Below the pieces are notes generated by a model. The model was not told where the DNA came from. It searched no databases and saw nothing but the letters and a program-made list of their open reading frames with translations. Positions 1 through 5,443 of a stretch of DNA of 7,897 nt are shown piece by piece; the stretch's first letter is position 1; the number at the start of each line of letters is the position of its first letter. The stretch is from contig JAAFHO010000243.1 of the NCBI GenBank assembly GCA_013297575.1, positions 1 to 7,897 of the forward strand, given 5' to 3'. The position numbers and the translations under genes were made by a program. This DNA comes from Chitinophagales bacterium. Lineage in GTDB: Bacteria; Bacteroidota; Bacteroidia; Chitinophagales; Saprospiraceae.

Positions 1-1
1 G

Positions 2-145
2 GGTAGGGTGCTGGTGCAAGACAATACATTTGAGGTGGACGGGGCAACACGCAGACTGAGTCTTGCGGCATTGCCTGCCGGTGTGTACTATCTACGAATG
101 AGCAGTGATAAGTTCAGCCAGACCATTCCGATTATAAAGCATTGA
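2..145 (+). CDS. C-terminal end of a T9SS-secreted protein (type A sorting domain), 5' truncated by window
   Basis: The last 47 codons of a gene that starts outside the window are open in frame from position 2 to the TGA at 143-145. The peptide contains LPAGVYYLRM, then a polar turn (SSDKFSQ), and ends TIPIIKH. This is the usual shape of the T9SS type A C-terminal sorting domain: a strand ending LPAGVYxL, a short hairpin, then a final hydrophobic strand with a basic last residue. In this family the domain is recognised by the outer-membrane T9SS machinery and cleaved off at the cell surface. The parent protein is therefore probably secreted or surface-attached; its catalytic or binding part lies upstream and cannot be seen. 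No hairpin terminator follows the stop directly. The 290 bp up to the next gene hold only weak AT-rich hairpins and the promoter described at 421-428. Confidence 0.85.
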   Translation, partial: GRVLVQDNTFEVDGATRRLSLAALPAGVYYLRMSSDKFSQTIPIIKH

Positions 146-420
146 CATGCCCTGCTGGAGCGAGATGTACGACAGCCCAACACAAGTAGCCAGGAAACGA
201 GCCGTAAAAATAAAGTTAGTTCATAATTGGTGACAGACTTTTGTTTGTGAGGTTTCAACAACCTAAGCAACAAAAACCCGCTCAAATTTCGTGCATTTTG
301 TTGGAAACAAAAATAGTTCGTTGAGCCATTGGTGAGTAATCTACAGATAGTCTGGATGTCCTCCAATGTTAGCTTTAGGCTAAATTTTAAGTTTATAGGC
401 TGTATTCAGTACATCATTCG

Positions 421-428
421 TATCTTTG
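421..428 (+). promoter_or_regulatory. Bacteroidota -7 promoter element for the alkaline phosphatase gene
   Basis: TATCTTTG is a full match to the Bacteroidota housekeeping -7 consensus TAnnTTTG. No clear TTG (-33) element is found 19-21 bp upstream, so the promoter may be weak or may need an activator. Initiation a few bases after the final G would fall near 432-437, right at or just before the first possible start codon of the next gene (TTG at 436). Confidence 0.55.
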
Positions 429-435
429 CAGAACT

Positions 436-1554
436 TTGACATATCATATTACAGCATTGAACCTAATACTAAAGATAGTACTTATTCTTTCTGCAGCCTG
501 CTTTTTGGGCGCAATGACTTATGGCGTTTCGCAGGAAACCGCCAAACGCCCTAAAAATATTATTTTTATGGTAGGCGATGGAATGGGCTTAGGTCAAATT
601 ACGGCCTCTATGTACGCACAGCGCAACAAGACTGTTTTTGATCGTTTTCCTGTAACTGGTTTAATGACAACGCAATCCTCCAATCACTTGATCACCGATT
701 CAGGAGCAGGAGCAACCGCTTTTTCTTGTGGTTGCAAAACCTTTAATGGTGCGATAGGCGTAAATGCTAAAAAGCATCCTTGTCCAACACTGTTGGAGAC
801 TGCTGATTCACTAGGTATGGCTACAGGAATTGTCGTGACTTGCAGCATCACCCACGCTACGCCTGCATCCTTTTATGCGCATGTGCCCGAACGTGCCAGT
901 ATGGAGGAGATAGCAGTGTGGTTGGTACAAAATCGTATTGATTTTTTGATCGGTGGCGGAGGCAAGTATTTTAACAAACGCACCAAAGATAAAAGAAATC
1001 TAGTGCAGGAGATGGAAAAAACAGGCTATCAAGTATCCACTAATCGTTATGATTCCATACCGAAAATACCGGGTACTGAACGCCCATTTTTTTGGATTAC
1101 TTCTGAAGAAGAACCGCCATCTGTATTGAAGGGTCGTACTTTTTTACCTGAAATGACCCAAAAAGGCATTTCTTTTATCCAAAAACGCGACAATAGCCGT
1201 GGTTTTTTTATGGTGGTAGAAGGTTCGCAAATTGATTGGGCTGGGCATAGTAATGATAAACTAACCCTAATTGCAGAAATGGCCGATTTTGAAAAGGCAA
1301 TTGCCAATGCTTTAGATTTTGCCAAAAAAGATGGCGAAACCTTAGTTGTTGTAACTGCTGACCACGAAACTGGAGGTATGTCTATTCTTCAAGGCTCCAA
1401 TTTGGATTCTTTGGATCTTAAATTCACAAGCAAAGGTCATACTGCATCCATGATTCCCGTATTTGCTTATGGCCCCGGTGCCGATTTTTTTAACGGTATC
1501 TACGATAATACAGATATTTTTTACAAAATCAAAAAAGCAATGGGTTGGAATTAA
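436..1554 (+). CDS. Exported alkaline phosphatase (PhoA-type superfamily member)
   Basis: This enzyme should release inorganic phosphate from phosphomonoesters outside the cytoplasm. The 372 residues carry every main alkaline phosphatase motif. GDGMG has the metal ligand D48. TDSGAGATA has the phosphorylated nucleophile S89 after D88. THATPA has H140/T142, and R153 in AHVPERAS matches the phosphate-binding arginine. VEGSQIDWAGH supplies E262, D267 and H271, TADH supplies D309/H310, and GHTAS supplies H335. Residue 140 is His where E. coli PhoA has Asp153, as in many non-enterobacterial enzymes. Residues 9-33 form a hydrophobic export signal. C21 lies in LSAAC, a poor lipobox, so a soluble periplasmic form is more likely than a lipoprotein. 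There is no T9SS sorting domain at the C-terminus. No in-frame ATG precedes the signal peptide: the usable starts are TTG at 436 or TTG at 457, and the first ATG (514) would remove the signal. The longest frame is given; 457 is equally plausible. It probably forms its own transcription unit. Confidence 0.93.
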   Translation: MTYHITALNLILKIVLILSAACFLGAMTYGVSQETAKRPKNIIFMVGDGMGLGQITASMYAQRNKTVFDRFPVTGLMTTQSSNHLITDSGAGATAFSCGCKTFNGAIGVNAKKHPCPTLLETADSLGMATGIVVTCSITHATPASFYAHVPERASMEEIAVWLVQNRIDFLIGGGGKYFNKRTKDKRNLVQEMEKTGYQVSTNRYDSIPKIPGTERPFFWITSEEEPPSVLKGRTFLPEMTQKGISFIQKRDNSRGFFMVVEGSQIDWAGHSNDKLTLIAEMADFEKAIANALDFAKKDGETLVVVTADHETGGMSILQGSNLDSLDLKFTSKGHTASMIPVFAYGPGADFFNGIYDNTDIFYKIKKAMGWN

Positions 1555-1589
1555 TCACAGTAAGTAACCTTAATTGTCTTGTTTTTTTA

Positions 1590-1597
1590 TATTTTTG
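1590..1597 (+). promoter_or_regulatory. Candidate -7 promoter element upstream of the glycosyl-1-phosphate transferase gene
   Basis: TATTTTTG matches TAnnTTTG and lies in the 117-bp gap between the phosphatase stop and the next start, giving a predicted leader of about 70 nt. The surroundings are T-rich, so a chance match is possible, and no TTG lies at the expected -33 distance (the nearest is 13 bp upstream). Confidence 0.35.
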
Positions 1598-1671
1598 TGA
1601 CTTAGTCCTCGTTCTTTCGTTTTAATCTTTTACATTATTTTATTCCCAGTTTCATACCAACTAATCGTCTT

Positions 1672-2757
1672 ATGAGTGTACTTATACTTGGGTTTATTAC
1701 GTCCTTTGTAATCACCTATATGGCTATTCCCGCCATCATCACTGTAGCAAAGGCGCGCAAACTGTTTGACCAGCCGAATGGCCGGAGTTCCCACTCCACT
1801 CCAACGCCTTCATTGGGTGGTATTGGGATTTTTGGTGGTGTTATTTGTGGTGTAATTTTATGGACACCCACCGTGTATTTTGGCCAATTACAATATACTT
1901 TAGCCGCTATTATTCTGTTGTTTTTGGTAGGTACCCGCGACGATCTTGTGCCAATTCCGCCGCTTAAAAAATTAGTAATTCAGGTATTAGCAGCGGTTAT
2001 TTTGATCTATAAAGCAAAGGTTTCGATTACCGACTGGTGGGGTATTCTAGGGGTCAACGAACTCAATGAGTTGTTTAGTTTTGTTTTTTCCCTGATTGCT
2101 ATTGTAGGTATCGTTAATGCATATAATTTGATTGATGGTATCAATGGCCTTGCAGGGAGTATTGGACTGATTGCTTCCATGTTCTTTGGTAGTTGGTTTT
2201 TCTTAACTGGTCACGTTGAATGGGCTACGGTGGCTATTGCTATGGTAGGTGCCCTGACGGCTTTCCTCAAGTTTAATTTTACACCGGCTCGAATTTTTAT
2301 GGGCGATACTGGCTCCTTACTGATTGGTCTTACTTGCTCGGTGATGTCGTTTGAGTTTATCGCCTTGAGCAAAACACTGCCTTCTGATAGTATTTATTTC
2401 TTTGATGGTGCACCGGTAGTAGCGCTCAGTGTTATGATATTGCCCATTTACGATACCATGCGTGTCTTTTTACGCCGAATGATGCACGGGCATTCGCCGT
2501 TTCATGCCGATAAGACCCATATTCACCACCTGATTTTGGCGAAAGGATACTCGCACATGGAATCGACAGGTATTCTTTGTGCTGTGAATGTATTGCTGAT
2601 TGGACTTACTGTTGGGCTGCAAGATATCGGTATCAATCGACTACTTTTGGTATTGGTATTATCTACGGTGTTGTTGAATTATGTCATGTTGCATATCATG
2701 CCGGATAAGCAGGTGCGGGTATTGGCTGGTGAGCCGGGCGTAGATGGGAGTGTTTAA
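1672..2757 (+). CDS. Polyprenyl-phosphate sugar-1-phosphate transferase (WecA/TagO/MraY family, GT4-type)
   Basis: The family transfers a HexNAc-1-phosphate from a UDP-sugar to undecaprenyl phosphate in the inner membrane, the first step of lipid-linked O-antigen, capsule or teichoic-type glycan synthesis. The 361 residues are mostly hydrophobic, with about ten or eleven membrane segments. The family motifs appear in order: SLGG near 47-50, the Mg-binding pair D90/D91 (TRDDLVPIPP), NAYNLIDGINGLAG with N149, N152 and D155, FMGDTGS with D212, and the cytoplasmic loop HGHSPFHADKTHIHH at 272-286. The HxHH signature (H283, H285, H286) places it in the WecA/TagO branch rather than with MraY, which uses UDP-MurNAc-pentapeptide. 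The length is normal. The ATG at 1672 gives a proper first membrane helix. The 114-nt gap to the next gene argues against tight co-transcription. No glycan gene cluster surrounds it, so the final product (O-antigen, exopolysaccharide or other) is unknown. Confidence 0.93.
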   Translation: MSVLILGFITSFVITYMAIPAIITVAKARKLFDQPNGRSSHSTPTPSLGGIGIFGGVICGVILWTPTVYFGQLQYTLAAIILLFLVGTRDDLVPIPPLKKLVIQVLAAVILIYKAKVSITDWWGILGVNELNELFSFVFSLIAIVGIVNAYNLIDGINGLAGSIGLIASMFFGSWFFLTGHVEWATVAIAMVGALTAFLKFNFTPARIFMGDTGSLLIGLTCSVMSFEFIALSKTLPSDSIYFFDGAPVVALSVMILPIYDTMRVFLRRMMHGHSPFHADKTHIHHLILAKGYSHMESTGILCAVNVLLIGLTVGLQDIGINRLLLVLVLSTVLLNYVMLHIMPDKQVRVLAGEPGVDGSV

Positions 2758-2787
2758 GGTGGAAGAGGCATTGACAATATTTCCTTT

Positions 2788-2817
2788 TATCATTTAGACC
2801 TTACACAATAAGTGATA
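2788..2817 (+). repeat. AT-rich inverted repeat between the transferase and the secreted protein gene
   Basis: TATCATTTA (2788-2796) and TAAGTGATA (2809-2817) are inverted copies separated by 12 nt. Eight of nine pairs are Watson-Crick and the ninth would be G-U in plus-strand RNA. There is no GC core or U-tract, so it is not a standard intrinsic terminator. It could be an operator for the gene at 2857, a weak RNA hairpin, or chance in AT-rich DNA. Confidence 0.25.
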
Positions 2818-2856
2818 CTTGGTTTCGTATAATATCTCTTAAAACTGCTTTTTACT

Positions 2857-3534
2857 ATGATGCGTGTATTCATCTTTACCTTTTCAGGTATTTTTTCATT
2901 TTTCTTATCGCCCCAATCCATTTGTTTTGGACAAAATGAAATGCACCCTCCAGTTTTAATACCAATGATCGATTCTCTTATCCATCGAGACTTGGCCTAT
3001 TTTACCATTGCGGGTGCTTCGAGAAACAAGCATTATGCAACTATAAAAATGCAAGAGATTCCTTTATATTATTCAGATAGCGCATACATAACATTTGATA
3101 ACGGGAATTGGGTTTATACAGAGTGGGAAATAGATATATATACTGAGTCCTTTGATATTTCGAAGCATAAAATTACATATAGAGACAAACAAGACTCGAC
3201 CATCACAGCAATAGATGATCTACCATTTTGGGGTGTTTCGCGTTCGTTGCCTCGGTCAAAAGTAAAGGCTATTGGTTTTTTCTATCATAAAGGGCATCAC
3301 ACTCTTCCCGAAAGTGCTTTTGACGGTATATTTGAGCCATCTATTTATTATTGTCTCTCAAAAAAAGATAGAAAAAAGCCACAAAATTATTTTAAAGCCT
3401 ATCGTTCTGAAGACAATATGAGACTCTATATCTATATGCTCAATGGCGTAGGTAAAGACAGATATGAGGTAACCTGGGTAATGAATGGCCACGATTATTA
3501 TAATAGATTTATCAATAAAGTTCCTGAAAAGTAG
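2857..3534 (+). CDS. Small secreted protein of unknown function
   Basis: I do not recognise a named family. The 225 residues begin with a signal peptide (MMRVFIFTFSGIFSFFLSP, probable cleavage near G25/Q26), so the mature protein of about 200 residues is exported. It is rich in Tyr, Phe and Trp and looks like a mainly beta-strand globular domain without further membrane helices. Landmarks are FWGVSRSLPRSKVKAI (124-139), LPESAFDGIFEP (150-161) and RLYIYMLNGVGKDRYEVTWV (189-208). From memory, this order resembles small uncharacterised proteins of Bacteroidota and Proteobacteria that carry a GTDG..LP motif, an IP.SAY.DLY.PN stretch and a GDGAG.YEV stretch. If related, the acidic Asp/Gly residues of those motifs are mostly replaced here. 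Two adjacent ATGs (2857, 2860) are possible starts. No TAnnTTTG promoter is visible upstream. The gene is followed by a strong hairpin at 3573-3607. Confidence 0.75.
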   Translation: MMRVFIFTFSGIFSFFLSPQSICFGQNEMHPPVLIPMIDSLIHRDLAYFTIAGASRNKHYATIKMQEIPLYYSDSAYITFDNGNWVYTEWEIDIYTESFDISKHKITYRDKQDSTITAIDDLPFWGVSRSLPRSKVKAIGFFYHKGHHTLPESAFDGIFEPSIYYCLSKKDRKKPQNYFKAYRSEDNMRLYIYMLNGVGKDRYEVTWVMNGHDYYNRFINKVPEK

Positions 3535-3566
3535 GCAACTATTGATCTTAAGTGAGCCATTTATAC

Positions 3567-3607
3567 AAAAAAAAACGGTAGGTTAACCGAAGTCGACCTA
3601 CCCGTTT
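3567..3607 (-). terminator. Hairpin terminator, strongest on the minus strand, possibly bidirectional
   Basis: AAACGG-TAGGT (3573-3583) pairs with ACCTA-CCCGTTT (3596-3607) around a 12-nt loop, with one unpaired C. Nine A residues at 3567-3575 precede it, so minus-strand RNA ends with stem plus U9, a textbook intrinsic terminator. In plus-strand RNA only three U follow, yet the hairpin is 38 nt after the stop of the secreted protein gene and may also end that transcript. Confidence 0.7.
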
Positions 3608-3706
3608 GCGTCATGGGATTATATTGAAAAATGTTATTTATGTTTAGATAGATATTAATTTGTACCGTTAAAGTACGGATCTATCCAGAAAAAGTTGAAA
3701 GAATTT

Positions 3707-3755
3707 GTGGCGAGGAGGCCAGCCCTACCCCCCAGTGGAACTGGCCCCTCTCCAC
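3707..3755. repeat. GC-rich imperfect hairpin
   Basis: GTGG, GAGG and GGCCAG (3707-3722) pair with CTGGCC, CCTC and CCAC (3741-3755). That is 14 base pairs broken by one C/T mismatch and one bulged A, around an 18-nt C-rich loop. The local GC content is far above the AT-rich flanks, which is typical of a folded RNA or an inserted palindromic element. Confidence 0.6.
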
Positions 3756-3816
3756 GGATTTAAGGCCACTAGAGGCCCTATTTCTTGATCGGTTGTTGGA
3801 TTATACTTCGGCTCTG

Positions 3817-3871
3817 TAGGTTTTGTGCATGAAAATCCTGGTGTGACCCATAAATCTATGCACAAAACCTA
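3817..3871. repeat. Perfect 14-bp inverted repeat with 27-nt loop
   Basis: TAGGTTTTGTGCAT (3817-3830) and ATGCACAAAACCTA (3858-3871) are exact reverse complements. TG on the left outer flank can pair with CA on the right past one extra A. A 14-bp perfect arm pair at this distance is unlikely by chance. No U-tract follows on either strand directly, so it is not a simple terminator. It may be an RNA stem, a protein-binding palindrome or a mobile-element relic. Confidence 0.7.
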
Positions 3872-3974
3872 ACAACGCTCAGTAAAAAAATAAGGATTAA
3901 AAAAATCACCCTGTCAGTGATGTTTATATAAATACAACTTCCGTGCCAAACTTTTAATTTTGAAATTTTTTTTC

Positions 3975-4010
3975 AAAAAAAATAGGGTAGCACGCCATAG
4001 CGCACTACCC
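3975..4010 (-). terminator. Intrinsic terminator for the minus-strand gene cluster ending at 4104
   Basis: GGGTAG (3985-3990) pairs with CTACCC (4005-4010). Inside the stem CGC pairs with GCG around a CATA loop, with a CA/CA internal loop between the two helices. Eight A residues at 3975-3982 give a U8 tract in minus-strand RNA right after the stem. It lies about 94 nt beyond the DUF2141 stop codon, the right place to end that transcript. Confidence 0.8.
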
Positions 4011-4103
4011 CTTTATAATGGACACCCAATGCTGTGCATGGGTGGAACGACGGCTGTCCCGCTCATATGTCGAGATTCAACCGTTTTCTTTAAAATTTCG
4101 CAA

Positions 4104-4502
4104 CTACCATTTCTCCAGCCATATTCCTACTTGTCCTCCTTTTTTGTATTTGAATTTTGCTTCATCCCAAGTAGGTGCCCTGAATTTTGGTCTTATCCCT
4201 TGCGAAAAACCATAAGGCTCGGTCGGGATGCCCAGCATATTTTTGTCCAAAACACCATTATTGTTCAAATCGTGAAAACAAGAAACAGCATAATTACCTT
4301 CTGCTAATTCAGGTAGATCAATGCTAATTTCCCCTTTTTTAGTGATCGGATAGGCTTGTTTGAAAATAGCCTTATCTACCGACATAAAGCCTTCTGCTTG
4401 TTGATAAACGGCCACTAATACCTGCCCATGTCCTGTTTGGATATTGTTTATTTGTATGTTCATTGATTGGGTGTTTAACCAGAAATAAAAGAATAACAAC
4501 AT
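4104..4502 (-). CDS. DUF2141 family protein
   Basis: The function is unknown, but the family is recognisable. The core GQVLVAVY...LAEGNYAVSCFHDLNNNGVLDKN and then GIPTEPYGFSQG are the standard DUF2141 signature: a small beta-sandwich with an HDxNxNGxLDxN acidic loop that resembles a Ca-binding or dockerin-like turn. Family members are about 130-150 residues and usually exported. Here the N-terminus is odd. From the ATG at 4502 it reads MLLFFYFWLNTQS, a short hydrophobic run with no basic residue, before a second Met (M14, ATG at 4463) where the domain begins. Either it is a minimal export signal or the true start is 4463 and the protein is cytoplasmic. An in-frame TAA lies just upstream of 4502, so no longer signal peptide exists. 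It starts 32 nt after the dehydrogenase stop and is probably co-transcribed with it. Confidence 0.85.
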   Translation of the reverse strand: MLLFFYFWLNTQSMNIQINNIQTGHGQVLVAVYQQAEGFMSVDKAIFKQAYPITKKGEISIDLPELAEGNYAVSCFHDLNNNGVLDKNMLGIPTEPYGFSQGIRPKFRAPTWDEAKFKYKKGGQVGIWLEKW

Positions 4503-4534
4503 GGTGGTTAAATGGTTAATTTAAAATTGAAAAC

Positions 4535-5332
4535 CTAAACAACTTTAGTACGCGCAATGAGCCGTGAGAAATACCTTGGGAAAAAACGCTTTAAATACAC
4601 GCCTAGTATCTCCTTGCCACCAAAATATACTTCTTCTTTTCCGCGTTCGATGGCGGTAAGGATACGCTGCGCCACTACTTCGGGCAAAAGGCCATTGTTG
4701 GTCGCTTCATCCATTGAGCCCTGTTGTTGGCCGCTACCGGTGAGGGCATTTAGGCTGATATTGGTACGCACATACCCAGGACAAACCAAGGTGACTTTAA
4801 TAGGAGTGTCCACCAATTCGGCGCGCAGACTATCAAAAAAGCCGTGTAATGCGTGCTTTGATGCGGCATAAGTACTGCGCAGCGGCGAACCAAACTTGCC
4901 CGTAAGGCTTGTAATGGTCACAAAATGCCCCAATTGGTGCAGTAACATAGACGGCAATACTGCCTTAGAGAGTGCTACTGTGCCGATATAATTGATGTTC
5001 ATAATCCGCAAATCCACATCAATACCCGTGTCTTTGGTGAGCGAACGCTGTGAGACACCGCCGTTATTGATTAAGATATCCAATTTGCCTACTTGTTGCA
5101 ATACACTTTGGGCAATGGCTGGAATACTTGCGTAATCGCCCAAATCCAGCGGTTGCACCAATACAGAAGCGGCTCCTGCGGCAGCGCAATCGGCAGCTAC
5201 ACGTTGTAATTCACGTTCGTTTCGAGCAGAAATAATCAAATGCGCACCCTGTGCTGCAAATGCTTTGCTCAATGCTTCCCCAATTCCCGAAGATGCACCT
5301 GTAATCCAAACTCTTTTATGTTTAAAATCCAT
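4535..5332 (-). CDS. Short-chain dehydrogenase/reductase, DHRS7-like classical SDR
   Basis: An NAD(P)-dependent oxidoreductase whose substrate cannot be told from sequence. In the Rossmann fold the cofactor loop TGASSGIG lies at 11-18, with R37 after the second strand suggesting NADP(H). D63 is in LDL, and the NNAG motif is replaced by NNGG (89-92) followed by VSQRS. The catalytic tetrad is complete: N114 (NINYIGT), S142, Y155 and K159 (YAASK). PG (185-186) and T190 follow. The NNGGxSQRS stretch and the KHALHGFFDSLRAEL helix are close to what I recall of animal DHRS7 proteins. The C-terminal segment EILGVYLKRFFPRYFSRLIA (about 241-260) is amphipathic and aromatic, which would fit membrane association and a lipid-like substrate. 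The 265-residue length is normal for the group. The A-rich leader before the ATG at 5332 is typical of Bacteroidota. Upstream lies the long palindrome; the DUF2141 gene follows 32 nt downstream. Confidence 0.92.
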   Translation of the reverse strand: MDFKHKRVWITGASSGIGEALSKAFAAQGAHLIISARNERELQRVAADCAAAGAASVLVQPLDLGDYASIPAIAQSVLQQVGKLDILINNGGVSQRSLTKDTGIDVDLRIMNINYIGTVALSKAVLPSMLLHQLGHFVTITSLTGKFGSPLRSTYAASKHALHGFFDSLRAELVDTPIKVTLVCPGYVRTNISLNALTGSGQQQGSMDEATNNGLLPEVVAQRILTAIERGKEEVYFGGKEILGVYLKRFFPRYFSRLIARTKVV

Positions 5333-5343
5333 TTTTTATATTG

Positions 5344-5443
5344 AAAATTTGTAAATATTTAGCCAGCGGTTTCGGATCAAAAAAGCAGGCAAAATTTGAC
5401 CTTTTTTGGCCGAAATGCGAGCGGCTAAGTTTTTACAAAATTT
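5344..5443. repeat. About 100-bp imperfect palindrome filling the transporter-dehydrogenase gap
   Basis: The left arm (5344-5385) and right arm (5401-5443) are inverted copies. The outer blocks (5344-5364 and 5423-5443) match at 18 of 21 positions and include TTTGTAAA and TTAGCC. Then TTTCGG (5370-5375) pairs with CCGAAA (5410-5415), and CAAAAAAG (5378-5385) with CTTTTTTG (5401-5408). The central loop is 15 nt. About 34 pairs form in all. The right end overlaps the transporter stop codon. In minus-strand RNA the inner part shows an A6 ... U6 pattern that could act as a weak terminator or attenuator between the two genes. Confidence 0.75.

Larger units (their letters stand above)
3608..3974. 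other. Gene-free structured intergenic stretch between two minus-strand terminators
   Basis: No credible coding frame fills this 367-bp stretch. It holds a run of inverted repeats: GATAGAT/ATCTATC (3647-3653/3679-3685) with CCGT/ACGG nested inside, a GC-rich hairpin at 3707-3755, a small AGGCC/GGCCCT stem at 3763-3779, a 14-bp perfect repeat at 3817-3871 and a short ATCAC/GTGAT stem at 3905-3921. I recognise no tRNA, tmRNA, RNase P or SRP RNA core. The density of structure and the bordering minus-strand terminators leave open a minus-strand non-coding RNA; a decayed mobile element is the other main possibility. Confidence 0.4.

Noticed and set aside
296..312. TTTTGTT/AACAAAA hairpin with a 3-nt loop upstream of the phosphatase gene
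   Set aside because: Seven A/T-dominated pairs, no GC core and no U-tract. It lies 150 bp past the preceding stop, so I do not call it a terminator.
88..366. Open frame of 92 codons on the minus strand
   Set aside because: It overlaps the T9SS sorting-domain coding end on the opposite strand, has no recognisable domain or promoter, and its composition looks like translated AT-rich intergenic DNA.
1047..1325. Open frame of 92 codons antisense to the alkaline phosphatase
   Set aside because: The sense strand encodes the catalytic E262/D267/H271 region with intact motifs, so the antisense frame is a by-product.
2771..2833. TTGACA at 2771 and TATAAT at 2828 resembling a sigma-70 promoter
   Set aside because: The spacing between them is far too long for one promoter, and Bacteroidota housekeeping promoters use TAnnTTTG rather than these boxes.
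3960..4307. Open frame of 115 codons on the plus strand
   Set aside because: It begins inside the A/T tract of the minus-strand terminator and then runs antisense through the DUF2141 gene, whose family match is clear.
4857..4917. NNGG instead of NNAG in the SDR, and variation around its active site, as signs of a defective enzyme
   Set aside because: The Asn-Ser-Tyr-Lys tetrad is complete, and NNGG followed by xSQRS is, as I recall, also present in functional DHRS7-type proteins. The substitution is at residues 89-92 and reads as a subfamily mark, not damage.
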